Shown piece after piece: positions 16,863-26,836 of a DNA stretch of 64,000 nt. This DNA is from Streptomyces sp. NBC_00193. Lineage in GTDB: Bacteria; Actinomycetota; Actinomycetes; Streptomycetales; Streptomycetaceae. Position 1 is the stretch's first letter. Every line of letters starts with the position of its first letter. The notes under the pieces were generated by a model. That model saw nothing but the letters and a program-made list of their open reading frames with translations, was not told the DNA's origin and searched no databases. Location of the stretch: positions 682,001 to 746,000 of the forward strand of contig NZ_JAPEMM010000001.1 of the NCBI RefSeq assembly GCF_026342735.1, read 5' to 3'. A program made the position numbers and the translations under genes.

Positions 16863-17570
16863 CTACGACCAGGCGGCGACGAAGTACCCGACCCCGTACG
16901 GGGCGTCCTCGTACAGCAGCCGTCCCTCGAGCCCCGCGCCCTCGGCGGCGCCGGCGAGCACCTGCCAGGGGGCCCGTCCGGCGGCCTGGAGTTCGGCGGC
17001 GAGTTCCGCGTCGAGGGCGGCGAGGGCGGGCAGGTCGGCGGCTCCGAGCGCGCGGGCGGCCTCGGCGTCGAAGGCGGCGGCGCGTTCGTCTAGGTAGCCG
17101 GGGGCCTTGAGGGACCTGCAGGCGCTGCCGTCGCCCATGACGAGCAGGGCGACCCGGTCCTCGCGCGCGGCGAGCTCGCGGCCGGCCTGCAGGCACGCCT
17201 CGGTGTCCAGCGGGCCCGCGACCCCGAAGCCCTCCAGGGGCGCGGCGCCCCAGCCGGCCCGGTCGAGCAGCCAGGCGCCGACGGCGAGCGGGGTGGGCAG
17301 CAGCCGCGGCCCCTCCTCGCCCTCGCCGAGCCGTACGTCGGCCCCGGCGCCGAATCCGCGGAAGGTGCCGCGGGCGCCCTGGGGGTAGGCGCCGTGGTGG
17401 TCGGGGTCGCCGGCTCCGACGACGACGAGCAGATCGGGCCGGGAGGCGGCGAGCACGGACAGCGCGTCGGAACACGCGGTCCGGGCGTCACCGAGTTCGG
17501 CGGCGGCTCCCGTGGCGAGCTCCGGCAGGAGCATCGGCGGGGCGGGGCAGACGGCGGCGGCTACGAGCAT
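16863..17570 (-). CDS. class III extradiol dioxygenase subunit B-like protein
   Basis: 235 aa, resembling the LigB/MEMO fold: it opens MLVAAAVCPAPPMLLPEL and has VVVGAGDPDHHGAY and LLVMGDGSA. Such proteins are conserved beside miaB-miaA in Streptomyces, but I know of no assigned reaction. The usual metal-binding His pattern of true extradiol dioxygenases is only partly present (DPDHHGAY), so catalysis is unproven. It lies 51 bases downstream of the miaB stop on the same strand and could be cotranscribed with it. Confidence 0.75.
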   Translation of the reverse strand: MLVAAAVCPAPPMLLPELATGAAAELGDARTACSDALSVLAASRPDLLVVVGAGDPDHHGAYPQGARGTFRGFGAGADVRLGEGEEGPRLLPTPLAVGAWLLDRAGWGAAPLEGFGVAGPLDTEACLQAGRELAAREDRVALLVMGDGSACRSLKAPGYLDERAAAFDAEAARALGAADLPALAALDAELAAELQAAGRAPWQVLAGAAEGAGLEGRLLYEDAPYGVGYFVAAWS

Positions 17571-17621
17571 GATCCGCAGCGTAGCCGTAGCCGACCGCCC
17601 CGGGAGGCGGGAACGGGAGCG

Positions 17622-19139
17622 TCAGGAAGACGCGGGTGCCGCGCAGCCCGACGACGCCACCGGCAGGGATGCCGGGACGCCCAGGGTGGGAATCCCCAGC
17701 AGGACGCCCTTCGGCTGCGCCGGAGCCGCGTTGCGCTTCTCCCAGGCATCGCCCGCACGCGTGCGGCGTACCGCCCCGGTCGGCCCCTCGGCCAGGAGGT
17801 GGTGGGGGGCCGCGTAGGTGATCTCGACCGTCACCACGTCACCCGGGCGGACCTCTTCGTCCGGCTTGGTGAAGTGGACCAGCCGGTTGTCGGGGGCCCG
17901 CCCGGACAGCCGGTGCGTGGCGCCGTCCTTGCGGCCCTCGCCCTCGGCGACCATGACCTCCAGGGTCCGGCCGACCTGCTTCTTGTTCTCGTCCCAGGAG
18001 ATCTCCTCCTGGAGGGCGACCAGGCGCATGTACCGCTCCTGGACGACCTCCTTGGGGATCTGCCCCTCCATGTCGGCGGCCGGGGTCCCGGGGCGCTTGG
18101 AGTACTGGAAGGTGAAGGCGTTCGCGAAGCGCGCCTCGCGCACCGCGTGCATGGTCTGCTGGAAGTCCTCCTCCGTCTCACCGGGGAAGCCCACGATGAT
18201 GTCGGTGGAGATCGCGGCGTGCGGGATGGAGGCGCGGACCTTCTCGATGATGCCGAGGAAGCGCTCCTGGCGGTACGAGCGGCGCATCGCCTTCAGGATC
18301 GTGTCCGATCCGGACTGCATCGGCATGTGCAGCTGCGGCATGACGTTGGGGGTCTCGGCCATCGCCGCGATCACGTCGTCGGTGAAGTCGCGCGGGTGCG
18401 GGGAGGTGAAGCGGACCCGCTCCAGGCCCTCGATCGCGCCGCAGGCGCGCAGCAGCTTGGAGAAGGCCTCGCGGTCGCCCAGGTCGGAGCCGTAGGCGTT
18501 GACGTTCTGGCCGAGCAGGGTGATCTCGGAGACGCCCTCGGCGACGAGTGCCTCGACCTCGGCGAGGATGTCGCCGGGACGGCGGTCCTCCTCCTTGCCG
18601 CGCAGCGCCGGGACGATGCAGAAGGTGCAGGTGTTGTTGCAGCCGACGGAGATCGAGACCCAGGCGGCGTACGCGGACTCGCGCCGGGTCGGGAGCGTGG
18701 AGGGGAAGGCCTCCAGCGATTCGGCGATCTCGATCTGCGCCTCTTCCTGGATGCGCGCGCGCTCCAGCAGGACGGGCAGCTTGCCGATGTTGTGCGTGCC
18801 GAAGACCACATCGACCCAGGGGGCGCGGGCCACGATCGTGTCGCGGTCCTTCTGGGCGAGGCAGCCGCCGACGGCGATCTGCATGCCGGGGCGCTTGGTC
18901 TTCATCGGCGCGAGCCGGCCGAGGTTGCCGTAGAGCTTGTTGTCGGCGTTCTCGCGGACGGCACAGGTGTTGAACACGACGACGTCCGCGTCGCCGTCGG
19001 AGCCCTGGGGCGCGCGGACGTACCCGGCGTCCTCCAGCAGGCCGGACAGCCGCTCGGAGTCGTGCACGTTCATCTGACAGCCGTACGTCCGGACCTCGTA
19101 CGTTTTCACAACAGTCGCCTCGCCGCTCTCGGTACTCAC
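17622..19139 (-). CDS. miaB: tRNA-2-methylthio-N6-dimethylallyladenosine synthase
   Basis: MiaB, 505 aa as given, a radical-SAM methylthiotransferase acting on i6A37. N-terminal cluster cysteines are C21, C59 and C93; the radical-SAM motif CNNTCTFC is at 167-174; a TRAM domain follows. The GTG at 19139 has no ribosome binding site. A GTG at 19109 (V-K-T-Y-E-V) has GAGG eight bases upstream and may be the real start, giving 495 aa. The C-terminal ~40 residues are a non-conserved Ala/Pro tail. Confidence 0.94.
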   Translation of the reverse strand: MSTESGEATVVKTYEVRTYGCQMNVHDSERLSGLLEDAGYVRAPQGSDGDADVVVFNTCAVRENADNKLYGNLGRLAPMKTKRPGMQIAVGGCLAQKDRDTIVARAPWVDVVFGTHNIGKLPVLLERARIQEEAQIEIAESLEAFPSTLPTRRESAYAAWVSISVGCNNTCTFCIVPALRGKEEDRRPGDILAEVEALVAEGVSEITLLGQNVNAYGSDLGDREAFSKLLRACGAIEGLERVRFTSPHPRDFTDDVIAAMAETPNVMPQLHMPMQSGSDTILKAMRRSYRQERFLGIIEKVRASIPHAAISTDIIVGFPGETEEDFQQTMHAVREARFANAFTFQYSKRPGTPAADMEGQIPKEVVQERYMRLVALQEEISWDENKKQVGRTLEVMVAEGEGRKDGATHRLSGRAPDNRLVHFTKPDEEVRPGDVVTVEITYAAPHHLLAEGPTGAVRRTRAGDAWEKRNAAPAQPKGVLLGIPTLGVPASLPVASSGCAAPASS

Positions 19140-19251
19140 TCAGCAAGGGTAAGGGTCGGGCGTGGCGGCCCGGGCCGGGTGCGGGCCGGAGCGGGCCCGC
19201 AGCGGCGGGCGGGCCGTGACAGGACGGCTGGTCGGTGGCAGGATCGCGGCC

Positions 19252-20247
19252 ATGCCTCTCGTACCGCCCCGGATCAGCAGGCGCCGTGCCCTGCAGGCCC
19301 TGGTGGCCGTACTGGCGGTGCTCTGCGCCCTCGTCTGGTGGCTGCGGCCCTTCGGCCGGCCGGAGCTCACGGGTGGGATCACCCTCAGCACCGGCGTCCA
19401 GAACGGGGTCTATCACCTCTACGGCCAGCTGCTGGAGAAGGCGCTCGCCGAGGACGTGCCCGGGCTGCGGGTCCGGCTGGAGACCAGCGAGGGCTCGCAG
19501 CAGAACCTGCAGCGGGTGGCCGCGGGCGAGGCCGACTTCACGGTGGCGACGGCCGACGCGGTGGCCAAGTACCAGGTCGACCGGAAGCCCGGAGCGGAGC
19601 GGCTGCGCGGCCTGGCCCGCCTCTACGACGACTACGTCCAGCTCGTGGTGCCCGCCGGTTCGCCCGTCCAGTCCACCCGGGACCTGCGGGGCAAGCGGGT
19701 CGCCGTCGGCCAGGACGGCTCGGGGGTGCGGCTGATCTCGGAGCGGATGCTCACGGCGGCGGGGCTGGACCCGGTGCGCGACATCACACCCGTGGCCATC
19801 GGCATCGGCACCGTGCCGACGGAGCTGGAGGCCGGCCGGATCGACGCCTTCTTCTGGTCGGGCGGCCTGCCCACCAACGCCGTGAAGGAGCTGTCGGAGC
19901 GGTTCGAGATCCGGCTCGTGCAGCTCGGCGACCTGGTGGAGGCGCTCCAGGCCAGCGGCAGCCCCGCGCGGTACTACCGGGCTGCGGTGATGCCCCAGGA
20001 CGCCTACGACCGCGCCCGCAGCAATTCGGCGGTGTCCACCGTCGCGGTGCCGAACCTGCTGGTGACCCGGGAGGACGCGGGCGCCGAGCTGACGGAGCAG
20101 TTCACGCGCACGGTGATCGACAGCCGCGACCGCATCGGGAGGCAGGTGCACGCCGCCCAGCTCGTGGACCTGCGGACGGCGATCTACACGGACCCCCTGC
20201 AACTGCACGAGGGCGCGGCCCGCTACTACCGGTCCGTCAAGCCCTGA
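19252..20247 (+). CDS. TAXI-family solute-binding protein
   Basis: 331 aa. A single N-terminal membrane segment (ALVAVLAVLCALVWWL after RRR) leads to a periplasmic-type binding domain with ITLSTGVQNGVYHLYGQLL, LETSEGSQQNL and GEADFTVATADAV, the signature of TRAP-transporter-associated extracytoplasmic immunogenic proteins. No TRAP permease is nearby, so a sensory role is plausible. From memory such a gene often lies beside a two-component system in Streptomyces; here the nearest pair starts 10 kb to the right. The ATG at 19252 is preceded by AGGA; longer in-frame starts would bury the membrane anchor. Confidence 0.85.
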   Translation: MPLVPPRISRRRALQALVAVLAVLCALVWWLRPFGRPELTGGITLSTGVQNGVYHLYGQLLEKALAEDVPGLRVRLETSEGSQQNLQRVAAGEADFTVATADAVAKYQVDRKPGAERLRGLARLYDDYVQLVVPAGSPVQSTRDLRGKRVAVGQDGSGVRLISERMLTAAGLDPVRDITPVAIGIGTVPTELEAGRIDAFFWSGGLPTNAVKELSERFEIRLVQLGDLVEALQASGSPARYYRAAVMPQDAYDRARSNSAVSTVAVPNLLVTREDAGAELTEQFTRTVIDSRDRIGRQVHAAQLVDLRTAIYTDPLQLHEGAARYYRSVKP

Positions 20248-20265
20248 CCCACCGGCTCCACGGCC

Positions 20266-21261
20266 TCAGGACCGCAGCAGCATCGTCGCCGCGGCGGCGG
20301 CCCCGATCAGGCCCGCGTGGGTGCCCAGCATCGCCGGGACGACCTGGAGGTCCTTGACGAAGGACAGGGTCGCGTACGAGGCCAGGTGCGCGCGGACCGG
20401 CCCGAAGAGGGTGTCCCCGCAGGCGGCGACGCCGCCTCCGATGACGGCGATGTCGGTCTCGACGAGGGTGGCGGTGGCCGCGATGGCGGCGGCCAGCGCC
20501 CGGCCCGCGCGGTCGAAGGCGGCCAGGGCGACGGCATCGCCCGCGGCAGCGGCGGCGGCCACCCCGGCCGCGGTGGCGTCCCCGGCCGGGACCCAGCCCT
20601 GGGCCAGGGCCCAGGCCGCGATGGCGGTGCCGGAGGCGAGGGACTCCACGCAGCCGCGGCCTCCGCAGGCGCAGGGCTCCCCGTCGAAGGCGACGCTGAT
20701 GTGGCCGATGTGACCCGCGTTCCCGGTGGGGCCGGGGTGCAGCTGGTTGTTCAGGACGAGTCCGCCGCCGACGCCGGTGGAGACCACCATGCAGAGCGCG
20801 TTGGCGTGCCCGCGGGCGGCGCCCAGCCAGTGCTCGGCGGCGGTCATCGCCACCCCGTCGCCGGCCAGCACCGTGGGGATCCGTGCCCCGTGCCGCGCGA
20901 GCTCGGCCTCCACCCGGGCCTGGACGGGGAAGTCCCGCCAGGCGCCGATGTTGACCGGGCTGACCGTGCCGCGCGCGGTGTCCACCGGTCCCGCGCTGCC
21001 GATCCCGCACCGGACGGCCGATGACCACAGCGGGGACTGCGCCAGCTCGGCGACGACCTCCGCGACGGCGGCGAACACGGTGTCCCCGTCGGCGCCGCGC
21101 GGGGTGGGCCGGCGGGTGGTGGCCGTCATCGCCCCGTCGGAGTCCACCAGCGCTCCGGCGACCTTCGTACCGCCGATGTCGATCGCGACCGTCGGGCCGG
21201 AGTCGGCCGGCCCACCGGCGCGGGGGGCGGGGAATGCGGAGGTGGGGGTGGGAGTGGTCAC
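20266..21261 (-). CDS. ROK-family sugar kinase
   Basis: 331 aa. ATP-binding VAIDIGGTKVAGAL, a GHIGHI motif and the ROK zinc site CACGGRGCVE are all present, so an active kinase is expected, probably for glucose, mannose, GlcNAc or ManNAc. A ~20-residue Pro/Ala leader precedes the fold. It is 27 bases downstream of the LacI gene on the same strand, within the left-pointing GH38-LacI-ROK operon, which suggests it phosphorylates a sugar freed by the glycosidases. Confidence 0.88.
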   Translation of the reverse strand: MTTPTPTSAFPAPRAGGPADSGPTVAIDIGGTKVAGALVDSDGAMTATTRRPTPRGADGDTVFAAVAEVVAELAQSPLWSSAVRCGIGSAGPVDTARGTVSPVNIGAWRDFPVQARVEAELARHGARIPTVLAGDGVAMTAAEHWLGAARGHANALCMVVSTGVGGGLVLNNQLHPGPTGNAGHIGHISVAFDGEPCACGGRGCVESLASGTAIAAWALAQGWVPAGDATAAGVAAAAAAGDAVALAAFDRAGRALAAAIAATATLVETDIAVIGGGVAACGDTLFGPVRAHLASYATLSFVKDLQVVPAMLGTHAGLIGAAAAATMLLRS

Positions 21262-21288
21262 GGCGGCGCTCCAGGAAGGGGGTCGGTT

Positions 21289-22386
21289 TCAGTATGCGGC
21301 CGGCGGCGGCGCCGTACTCTCGCGGGGCTCCAGCCTGGGCAGCTCGCTCTCGCGGGACCTCGGGCGGCCCCCCGCGAGGAGGGCGAGGAGCTCCTCGGCG
21401 GCGAGCCGGCCGAAGCCGGCGGTATCGCGGACCAGGGCCGTGAGCCGGGGCCGGGTGACCCGGCAGAGCGCGGAGTCGTCCCAGGCGACGACGGACAGCC
21501 CGCCCGGGACCGGGATGCCCAGCTCGGAGGCGACGGCCACACCGGCCACCGCCATGACGTCGTTGTCGTAGACGATCGCGGTCGGCGGCTCCGGCTCGGC
21601 GAGGATCCGCCGGGTGGCCTCCGCCCCCTCGGCGTCGGAGTAGTCGGTGGTCACCGAGCGCACCTGTCCGGGGCCGAGGCCCAGCCGCCGGGCCTCGGCG
21701 CGCAGCGAGCTGATCCGGCGCTCGGTGTGGGCGAGCCCGGGCATTCCCGCGACGTGCGCGATCCGGCGGTGGCCGAGCCCGTGGAGGTGGTCGAGCACCT
21801 GCGCCATGGCCCCGGCGTCGTCGGCCCGGACGGCGGACAGGGCGGCGGACGAAGCGGCGGGGGCGGCGGAGCCGGGAGTGTCGGAGCCGGGAGAAGCGGA
21901 GGCCGGTCCCGTCTCCCCCACCGTGACGGCCGGCAGCGCGAGCTGTTCGAGCAGGGCCGGGCGCGGGTCGTCGGTCCTCGGGTCCACGACGACGACCCCG
22001 TCGACGCGCCGCTCGGCCCACCAGCGGCGGTAGACGGCGCATTCGGCGTCGAGGTCCTCGACCACCTGGAAGAGCAGGGCGATCCGGCCCGCGGCCAGCA
22101 CCTCCTGGATGCCGGAGACGAGCTGGAGGAAGAAGGACTCGACGCCGAGCGTGTGCGCGGGCCGGGCGAGGACCAGGCCCACGGCGCCGGACTGTTCCCC
22201 GGAGAGGGCGCGGGCGGCGCTGTTGGGCTGCCAGCCGAGCTCCTCGGCGACCCGCCGGATGCGGGCGCGGGTGTCCTGAGAGACCCCGGGCCGGTCGTTG
22301 AGCGCGAAGGAGACGGCGCTCTCCGACACCCCGGCCTGGCGGGCGATGTCCTTGATGGTGGGTCTGCGGGCCATGGCCTGTCTCAT
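21289..22386 (-). CDS. LacI-family transcriptional repressor
   Basis: 365 aa. The N-terminal HTH reads PTIKDIARQAGVSESAVSFALNDRPG-type (positions ~7-30), then a hinge and a periplasmic-binding-like effector domain (VDGVVVVDPRTDD, IAHVAGMPGLAHTERR, VSVVAWDDSALC-like end). The ATG at 22386 overlaps the TGA of the GH38 gene (ATGA); an ATG four codons later is an alternative. An Ala/Ser/Pro-rich insert near the middle (ETGPASASPGSDTPG) is unusual. It is the obvious regulator of the glycosidase island. Confidence 0.92.
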   Translation of the reverse strand: MRQAMARRPTIKDIARQAGVSESAVSFALNDRPGVSQDTRARIRRVAEELGWQPNSAARALSGEQSGAVGLVLARPAHTLGVESFFLQLVSGIQEVLAAGRIALLFQVVEDLDAECAVYRRWWAERRVDGVVVVDPRTDDPRPALLEQLALPAVTVGETGPASASPGSDTPGSAAPAASSAALSAVRADDAGAMAQVLDHLHGLGHRRIAHVAGMPGLAHTERRISSLRAEARRLGLGPGQVRSVTTDYSDAEGAEATRRILAEPEPPTAIVYDNDVMAVAGVAVASELGIPVPGGLSVVAWDDSALCRVTRPRLTALVRDTAGFGRLAAEELLALLAGGRPRSRESELPRLEPRESTAPPPAAY

Positions 22387-25300
22387 CCCTCGCTGACGTG
22401 GACGGCAATGGCCGGACCGTACGCGATCCTGCCCTGGCAGACCGCCTTGACCACGATCCAGTACTCCCCGGCGGGGACGCCGAGCGGCGGCCGCAGCTCG
22501 AAGACGGCCTGCGTCTCGCCGTCCGCCGGGACCTCGACGGGCAGGACGGCGGGGGCCGTCAGCTCCCAGGTGCCGAACGGGGAGACGGCGTACGCCTGCC
22601 CCGTCAGGGGGGTGCGGATGCCGGTGGAACCGATGCGCGCCCGTACGAGGGCCCGCCCGCCGGGGGCCACGGTGACTGCGGGCTCCGGCGCGGCCACCCA
22701 CACCCCGGCCGGCACCCCGGCCGGGGTGCCGGGGACGGTGACGGCGAGCACGTCCTCGAAGGTGCCCGCCGGGGTGGTGGCGAGGATCCGGACCAGGTGT
22801 TCGCCGGGTGCCGCTCCGGCGGCGGGCTCCACGGCGAGCGGGAAGGAGACGTGACCGCCGGGCGGGAGCTCGGTCCGCCGCCGGGTCCAGGAGGTGGTCC
22901 AGCCCTCCGGGGCCCGGACCTCCAGTCCGACCGGGCCGCCGTCCGCCCGTCCGTGGGCGGCGAGGGTGACCGTGGCCCCGGCGGGGATCCCGTCGCACGT
23001 CACCGTGTACGGGGCGTCGCCGAGCGGCGCGGTCCCGGTGTTGTGCAGCCAGTACCGGCTGAACACCGGCTGGTGCGGCTCCCGTTCGCGCTGCCGCAGC
23101 GGCATGCCGGATTCCGTGAGCAGCAGGAGCGTGGTCGTCGCGGCGCCCCGGATCTGCCCCTCGAAGAAGCCGGTGGGGCGGTCCAGCAGATCGGCCTCGG
23201 CCGCCGGATCCGTCGGCCACAGGGTCTCCGCCATCACCGGGCGGCCGTGCGTTTCGCGCAGCCGGACGGCAAGGTCGCCGCGGGCACCGGAGCCCTCGGC
23301 CCGCTTCACCGACTCGATCAGCACCCGGTCGGCCGGCTCCACCCCGAGCAGCGAGCGCGCGGGCGGCCGGGGCCCCTCGGCGGGGGCGGCCGTGACGGCG
23401 GTGAGCGGCTTGTTGAACTCCCGTCCGCGGCGCGCGAGGTCCACCGCCCGCCAGTCCCCGGAGCCCGCGACCAGCGCGTGCTCGAAGACGTGGGTCCAGT
23501 GCTGGAGCTGGAAGGAGCTGCCGTCGGGGGCGGTGCGCCGCGGAGGGTCCATCCACTCCCCGCTCGGGCGGCCGGTGCAGGACCGCATCAGGGTGCTGTG
23601 CAGCCGCCCGGCGGTGTCGACGGCGAAGCTGGGCGTGCCGCGCACCAGGATCCCGACGGTGCGGTCGGCGTACGGCTCCTCGTGCGGGTGGACCTCCTCG
23701 TGCGAGCCCGCTCCGTCCGGCGCGGCCGGGGCGTCGACCCGGCCCGACGCGGCGACGGCCCGGGCCAGTTGCGCCGGGGCCCCGGCGTGGACCAGGACCG
23801 GCAGGTCCCGCAGGCCCGTCAGATCGCAGCCGGGGCTCCAGAGCGAGCGCAGCCCCGCGCGGGCCGCGACCCAGACCTGCCCGTGTTCCCGTAGGGCCTT
23901 CTCATACGCGGGGCCCGCCGACTCCAGCAGCGCCGCCGTGAAGGGGTTCTCCTCGGGGCCGCCGAGTGCGATGCGGACGTCGGGCAGGCTGCTGTCCACC
24001 GCGAGGTCGCCCCAGCGCGGCCCGGCCGCCCGGGTCGGGGTCGCGGTGACCCCGTGCCGGCCGAGGGCGGTGACCAGCTCGCGCAGTCCCGCAGGGGTGT
24101 CCGCGTCCGGGAGGACGATCTCCGCCGCGCCCAGGGCCCGGCCGCCCGGCCCGGTCATCGGCGCCGACAGCGCGAACCAGTTCAGGCAGGGGCTGTCCAG
24201 GGTCCAGGGGGCCCGGGTGTGGTCGGCCCCGGTGTCCGCCTCGGTGAAGGCGAAACCGCGCCCCACCGCGGAGGCGGCCGTCTCGGCCACCGGCAGCGCC
24301 CCGGGCACGTCGGCCGGGATCCGCAGCCGCAGCAACTGGTCGGAGCCTTCGAACGCGTGCACCGTCGTGGTGAGTTCCGCCCGGTCCAGGCCGTTCCACA
24401 GGGTGGTGGTCCGGGTCCAGCGGACGGGCCCGGTCCGCCCGGTGGCCACGATGCGCGAACCGAGCGGCCCCCGCTCCGCGCGGCAGGACTCGGCGGGCCC
24501 GGCGCCCGAACCGGTGCCCGGGCCCTTGGGCAGCAGGTGCCAGGGTCCCTCTTCGAAGTAGGGGTGCTGGTCGTACTCCTCCTGCACGACGAGCTCGTCC
24601 ACCTCGCCGGGGGTGAGGATCTCCTGCCCGGTGCGCCGGTCCAGCAGCCGGGCCAGGCCGCCGCCGCGCGCGGGATCGGCCTCGGCGCGCAGGAACTCGT
24701 TCTCCACGGCGTGCCCGGGGGCCGGCTCCCAGCCGCCTGAGACGGGCGCATCGCAGGTGGCGAGCCACCAGGTGCGGTGGCCGAGCGAGGGCACGTCCTC
24801 GGCGAGGAAGGCCAGTTCGGCGGTCCCGTCGGCCACGGCCTCGATGTGCACGGGCGCCGCGCGGCCCGCCCCGTCCAGGACGGCGATCAGGCCGGCGCGG
24901 TCGTCGGCGAGGCCGAGCGCCGCCAGTTCGACGCGGGTGCGGACCAGGTCGGTACGGGTCCACGAGACCGGGTTGTGCACGGTGACGGCGAGCGGCCCGG
25001 GGCCACGGGTGTCGGCCGCGGCGGTGAGCGCGGCGAGCGCCTCCTCCCGTACGCCGTCGGCCAGTTCGAAGGCCTCGCGCCAGGTGGGGAGCAGGTCGAG
25101 GTAGACCTGGTCGGAGAAGGTCCCGGTGACGGCGTCGTGGTGGGCGGCGTGCAGCAGGTGGCGCCAGGCCTTGGACAGGGTCTGCGCGGGGTAGTCGGTC
25201 AGGCCTTCGGCGCAGGCGAGGGCGGCGAAGGTCTCGGCCTGTTCGAGGAGGTTCTCGGAGGCCCGGTGCGCCTGCTTCACGTCGGCGTAGGTGACGTCCT

Positions 25301-26589
25301 TGCCGGTGTAGACCGGACCCATCTCCCTCGTGACCGGGAGCGGTTGCCCGCCGCGCGCCGCGAGTTCGGCGCGCACGGCGTCGAAGTGGGCGCGCGGGCC
25401 GGTGTGTTCCATGCGGGGCCAGCAGTAGCGGCGGTTCCAGGCGTGCTGCACGTCGAGGCCCCAGCGGTGCGGCCAGGAGAAGTCGGTGCCCATCGGGATC
25501 AGGACGTTCTTGGTCGCGGCGGCGGTGCGCAGCAGCTCGTACAGCTCCAGCAGCTGTTCGGCGGCGGCCTCGGCGTCCGGCGCCCGGTGGGAGAACCAGC
25601 CGGCGGAGTAGTGCGCGGGCAGGTAGTGCAGGAGCAGCCCCTCCCCGCCGGGGGCGATCCACTCGTACTCGGCGGGCAGCTGCATGGCGGCGGGCGCGCG
25701 CAGCTCGTCGCCCCAGGTGTCCATCATCGGCCCCCACTGGTGGTGGGGGCCGCGGGCGAGGACGGCGGAGTCGAGCCCGGCGCCGGCCATCAGGGCGGGG
25801 AAGGAGGGGTCGTGGCCGAAGACGTCGAGCTGCCAGGCGGTGCGCGGGTCGGCGCCGAGGGTGCCGCGGTGCAGGGCGAGGCCGTGGACGGCGGAGCGGA
25901 TGGTGGTCTCGGCGGAGGTGAGGTTGGTGGAGGGCTCGTTGTAGGTGCCGCCGACGATCTCCACGCGGCCTTCGGCGATCAGCGCGCGCAGCTCGGCGCG
26001 TTCGGCCGGGTGGGTGTCCCAGTACGGCTTGAGGTAGTCGACCTCGGAGAGCACGAAGCGGTACGCCGGGTCCTCGCGCGCCTGCTGGAGGTGGAGCGGG
26101 ATCAGGGTGAAGGCCGGGACGCCGGTGTACTCCCAGCCGCGCTCGGCCTCGCCGGGTTTCGACGGGGCGTCCCAGAGGGCGGTGTAGGCGGCCTGGGTGT
26201 TCCACCACATGGGGTCGTAGTGGAAGTGCGGGACCAGCCGGACGGTCCAGCCGGGCTCGGCGACGACCAGGCCGAAGGGCAGCTCGGCGAGCGGCCGCCC
26301 GTCGGGGGTGGTGACGCGGGCGGTGGCGGGCAGGACGGTCCCGGGGGCGGCGCCCGGGGTGCGGACGGCGACCTCGACGGTGGACTCGACGCCAGGGCTC
26401 TCTGCGGTGTCGGCGCGCACGATGCGGGGGTGCGCGGTGGTGATTCCGGCCCCGTGCACGGACACGTACAGCGGCCCGGCCGGGCGCGGCCCTGCGGATG
26501 CGCACCCGGATGACCTGCGAGGGGGTTTCCGGTGGGCCGCTGAAGAGGGCGGGTGTGGTGACCGACGTGACCGTAATTCCGCTGTCCAA
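22383..26589 (-). CDS. GH38 alpha-mannosidase, frameshifted near its N-terminus
   Basis: GH38 retaining alpha-mannosidase of ~1,400 aa, expected to trim alpha-linked mannose from N-glycans. The metal-site motif PHFHYDPMWWNTQ and the nucleophile Asp in WQLDVFGHDPSFP (codon at 25826-25824) are intact, and so is the long C-terminal beta domain. From ~26490 down to the stop one frame is open. The first ~33 residues look genuine in another frame: a TTG at 26589 with AAGGAAG upstream reads LDSGITVTSVTTPALFSGPP then SQVIRVRIR, which leads naturally into AGPLYVSVHGAG of the main frame. Joining them needs loss of one base at about 26486-26500, in a GC-only stretch. If the shift is real, translation would need a later start and give an N-truncated enzyme. 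Confidence 0.82.
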
Positions 26590-26628
26590 TTCCGCACACT
26601 TCCTTGCGTTGCAACACCGTTCAACAGA

Positions 26629-26646
26629 AACTAAACCGCATTAGTT
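26629..26646. promoter_or_regulatory. candidate LacI operator in divergent promoter region
   Basis: AACTAAACCGCATTAGTT has perfect 6-bp outer arms and a central CG, the architecture of LacI-family operators, with 7 of 9 base pairs symmetric. It is strikingly AT-rich for this genome and stands 40 bases upstream of the GH38 start, between that operon and the right-pointing GH5-GH85 genes. Binding by the encoded LacI protein is inference. Confidence 0.5.
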
Positions 26647-26836
26647 GCCCAGCTTCCAGCGGCCGCAACCGGCCTGTCAACGGGACTGAAGCGCATAAGT
26701 ACCACCGCCGCGGGAGTCAGGACTTTCATCCCGCCACGTCGGGACGTTCGGAGATAGCGGCCCTGTTGACTTATCCGGCTCGGGGACGGCAGGTTATGCG
26801 CATCCGGCGAATTCCCCCTGAACTCCAGGACCCCTC

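Noticed and set aside
24777..26513. 578-codon plus-strand frame opposite the GH38 gene
   Set aside because: Gly/Val-rich shadow of a gene whose catalytic motifs are on the minus strand.
26608..26615. GTTGCAAC as LacI operator
   Set aside because: Only eight bases, no central CG and no extended symmetry; the palindrome at 26629-26646 fits better.
26765..26798. TTGACT...TTATGC as promoter of the GH5 gene
   Set aside because: Spacing of 22 bases is too long for a normal promoter.
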